64,000 nt of DNA from Sphingomonas parva (ex Maeng et al. 2020) (GTDB taxonomy: Bacteria; Pseudomonadota; Alphaproteobacteria; Sphingomonadales; Sphingomonadaceae): positions 1-64,000 of the forward strand of contig NZ_SPDV01000015.1 in the NCBI RefSeq assembly GCF_004564275.1, in the 5' to 3' direction. A model generated the notes under the pieces. That model had not been told where the DNA came from. It made no database searches and was given only the letters and a program-made list of their open reading frames with translations. The position numbers were made by a program, and so were the translations under genes. Shown piece by piece: positions 62,222 through 64,000 of the stretch (within the stretch, counting starts at the first letter, position 1; every line of letters begins with the position of its first letter).

Positions 62222-62387
62222 AAAGCACGGCGCCGCTGCCGCGGAGTGGAAGATTCCCGGCAGCGAATTATCGTTCAGGCAGAAAAGTTTACCTTGGTTA
62301 AAGAATCTTGATTGCGCGAACCGGAAAACCCGATAGGTAGCGATACGGGATCCAGGGGTGGGTCCCTGAGCGGCCGTGGTAAGCTGC
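62222..62387. repeat. Structured repeat element, copy 2
   Basis: The core begins AAAAGTTTACC (62283-62293) and ends GCGGCCGTGGTAAGCTGC, 384 bases after copy 1. The outer stem is GGTT...AACC around AATC-TT-GATT, then GGAAAACCCGATAG, then a hairpin GGGATCC-AGGGGT-GGGTCCC. The element is the same length as copy 1 to within one base, although the stems differ in sequence. Confidence 0.6.
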
Positions 62388-62866
62388 AAGAACGGGGATC
62401 GAGGGGGAGGGGCGCGTGGGGCGGACTCGAACGATTGCTGTCGTGCGTCGCCGCGTCAGAGGCGCTCTAGAGAAGTCTGCTGGTAGCGCTCAGCCGGCTT
62501 CGGCCGTCGCGTCGCGGGTGACGGGTGCTGTATCACACGTGGCCGCGGGGCGCAGGTGATCTCGTCATGGATATCCTCGCATGTTTGCGCCGCGGCTTCG
62601 GCATCGATCAGGCAGGACCGGCAACGGTTCAGCGCATTTGTTCGCCTCTTGCGGGTACCTCGTGTTCTAACCCGCGCATCCTCGCAAAAAGCTTGGACTC
62701 ATCGAGAGGCAAGCATCCCTATCGGCAGGAGCGTACTCGGCCCGGCGCGGCACGTTTCTGGGTTCTTGATCGGGATCACGCGCTCCCCTTTCTGCTACAG
62801 CCTTGGACAATTCAGTCACTATCTCGGTTGTCCGGTTTGGGCTGGTTTCAGCTCTGCTGTCAAAGG

Positions 62867-63262
62867 ATGAAGAGAACTTCGCGACTTCCGCTGGCCGCGA
62901 AATGGGCGACTACCGCTCTTGTTCCGCTACTCTGTTCATGTGCAGCGCTGCCTCTCTACGATCAAGGGCAGGTATCCGTCGGAGACTTCCGGCGTGATGA
63001 CGCTCGATGCCGCACATTGGCTGATGGCGTCGCTGAGATAGCAGAGAATCGTGCGGATACGGGTGCGCACGAGACCGATGCGGCAATGGTAGGAGTGTTT
63101 TTGGGATCAAGTTTGTCAGCTGCTCGTGTTCGGCGACAGTCGTACCGTGACTGCATGCGAGCTCTTGGTTATCTCCCGCGTACTCGAACCCCTAGGGAAG
63201 GTCATGCGCCAAGAGGAGGTGCGACTTCCAGTCAGGCAGGTTCGCCGGAGACACACGCATGA
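62867..63262 (+). CDS. Predicted small lipoprotein, unknown function
   Basis: 131 residues from ATG 62867 (AAGG directly upstream, spacing poor). Longer in-frame ATG 62525 adds sequence that does not look like protein. Signal: KRTSRLPLAAKWATTALVPLLCSCAALP with Cys23 and Cys25 as possible lipidation sites. The mature part has QVSVGDFRRDDARCRTLAD, a Gly/Ser hydrophobic patch VGVFLGSSLSAARV and YRDCMRALGYLP, recalling small envelope lipoproteins with two conserved cysteines, but I do not recognise a family. Its stop overlaps the next start (ATGA). Codons end in A/T more often than in the rest of the window. Confidence 0.65.
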   Translation: MKRTSRLPLAAKWATTALVPLLCSCAALPLYDQGQVSVGDFRRDDARCRTLADGVAEIAENRADTGAHETDAAMVGVFLGSSLSAARVRRQSYRDCMRALGYLPRTRTPREGHAPRGGATSSQAGSPETHA

Positions 63263-64000
63263 CGTTTCAACGCTCCGATTCAAAATCACGCTTCTGGTCT
63301 CCCAGGTCGCGTGGGCGTCAATCCGTTCTAGCGTTCGCGCTCTTTTGCAGCTGCAGCTCACAAACCGGCGGCGCCCCATCGCGGCCATCCACTCAGGAAG
63401 AGTTCGAGCAGAAACTGGTAGAAATGGTCTTCGGTCGCAAGGATGCCGTGGAACTGCAGCTAGGCTACCCGATTGGCACTGCGGTGTTGGTCGAGAGCAT
63501 AGATCTGCCTTCGGTAGCGTATCGAACGGACGTAGGGAAATTTAACCAGGCATTCGATCAACTGGACATTGCGTACAAGGCGAACTCTTTTCAACTGGTA
63601 CCGCCATCGGCGCTGAATGTGAGTGACGTCGGGTTGGGTCGGTCCACTGATCGATTGCAGGAGGCATCCAAGTACGCAACCTATTTCGTGCACGAGAACC
63701 CGTCGACTGGCGGTGCCGCTAAAGGGGCGTCCGCCCTTGTCGTCCTCACTTACGCCAATCTACCTCGGGGCTTGAGTGCTGGCGTGGTTAATCGTCTTCT
63801 TGATGGACCGCCGACACGTCAACTGTCGCCATCGCCGGGTTGCGACATCTATCAGGCTGTCGGGCCCCAGGGGCTGACGACCTCTAACGTCGTTCTAGTG
63901 CGCGGCAGCGAGGCTGGGCGCTTGGATCTCGCGGATCCGCGTCAGTTTCGATGTGTATTTGCTTCCCAGATCATCAACATTGGGTTCTCCGAGGCAGTGT
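63259..64000 (+). CDS. Predicted lipoprotein, partial at right edge
   Basis: Open from ATG 63259 to the window end (247 codons, no stop), overlapping the previous stop by four bases. N-terminus has basic residues, then VLAFALFCSCSSQTGG, a signal with lipid-type Cys30/Cys32 much like the upstream gene. The mature part includes TQEEFEQKLVEMVFGRKDAV and LGYPIGTAVLVESIDLPSVA, and a later hydrophobic strand GASALVVLTYANLP. I do not recognise a family. Codon choice (CTA, GTA, TTG, CAA) is less GC-biased than the neighbours, so this pair may be acquired DNA. Confidence 0.7.
   Translation, partial: MTFQRSDSKSRFWSPRSRGRQSVLAFALFCSCSSQTGGAPSRPSTQEEFEQKLVEMVFGRKDAVELQLGYPIGTAVLVESIDLPSVAYRTDVGKFNQAFDQLDIAYKANSFQLVPPSALNVSDVGLGRSTDRLQEASKYATYFVHENPSTGGAAKGASALVVLTYANLPRGLSAGVVNRLLDGPPTRQLSPSPGCDIYQAVGPQGLTTSNVVLVRGSEAGRLDLADPRQFRCVFASQIINIGFSEAV

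Larger units (their letters stand above)
61696..62866. other. Gene-poor 1.2-kb interval with duplicated structured element
   Basis: No convincing gene: open frames are short, without ribosome binding site or protein-like composition. It contains two diverged copies of a ~165-base element (61840-62002 and 62222-62387) separated by GC-rich hairpin-forming sequence, then from about 62530 a stretch with clearly lower GC leading to the lipoprotein genes. Confidence 0.6.

Noticed and set aside
62013-62336. Short + strand frames between the two structured repeats
   Set aside because: No ribosome binding site, Arg/Gly-rich composition, and they run through the hairpins of the repeat element.
62415-62445. 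tRNA-like T-loop (GTTCGAGTCC on the - strand)
   Set aside because: The flanking bases cannot form a T-stem and no acceptor, D or anticodon arm is present.

Overview
The window looks like chromosomal DNA of a high-GC sphingomonad-type alphaproteobacterium. The evidence is a Caulobacter/Xanthomonas-type TonB-dependent receptor next to a tryptophan-halogenase-like gene, a zwf-edd-glk Entner-Doudoroff operon, a one-cysteine alphaproteobacterial DksA, a DUF1465/RcdA-type protein and a PEP-CTERM-like surface protein. No rRNA, tRNA, CRISPR array, transposase or phage gene was found.

Layout. 1-4.8 kb: two tandem secreted FecR-domain paralogues (one with a long Gly/Asn repeat tail running off the left edge, one with a charged tail), divergent from a two-partner-secretion outer-membrane transporter. 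4.8-10.6 kb: TrkA-type potassium channel overlapping surE, a host-attachment-type protein, a Ser/Thr-rich PEP-CTERM-like protein, dksA, two divergent DUF465 genes and an RcdA-like gene. 10.6-13.2 kb: iron alcohol dehydrogenase, thioesterase and nitronate monooxygenase. 13.2-30.7 kb: a starch/maltose utilisation locus. The TonB receptor, halogenase-like protein and MFS transporter lie on the + strand. A GH13 amylase, a GH13 alpha-glucosidase, a GH97 alpha-glucosidase and zwf-edd-glk lie on the - strand, with a LacI regulator between. The logic is import of alpha-glucans, hydrolysis to glucose, phosphorylation by Glk and catabolism through Zwf and Edd. LacI-type palindromes lie in front of zwf and in the receptor/amylase intergenic region.

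30.7-42.9 kb: DUF6491 lipoprotein, a second TonB receptor, a queuosine-precursor transporter, then a nucleoside/nucleotide salvage group (adenosine kinase, LOG phosphoribohydrolase, NupC transporter, cytidine deaminase, lipoprotein 5'-nucleotidase, AMP nucleosidase) with a 2OG-Fe(II) oxygenase embedded, and an EF-hand protein. 42.9-51.2 kb: a complete RND efflux operon (adaptor, pump, outer-membrane channel) divergent from a TetR gene that is translationally coupled to a spermidine-synthase-like gene, followed by an SDR. 51.2-57.6 kb: an aldehyde dehydrogenase, a soluble hybrid histidine kinase and an RTX calcium-binding repeat protein. 57.6-61.7 kb: a DUF2147 protein, a frameshifted methyltransferase, a zinc-type alcohol dehydrogenase, glyoxalase I and an HlyC-like RTX-activating acyltransferase homologue.

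61.7-64.0 kb differs from the rest. A 1.2-kb gene-poor stretch carries two diverged copies of a ~165-bp element whose predicted hairpins keep base pairing through compensatory changes; this is the best candidate here for an undescribed structured RNA or mobile repeat. It is followed by two overlapping lipoprotein-like genes with more A/T-ending codons, the second running off the right edge.

All functions are inferred from sequence recognition only. No database search or computation was run.
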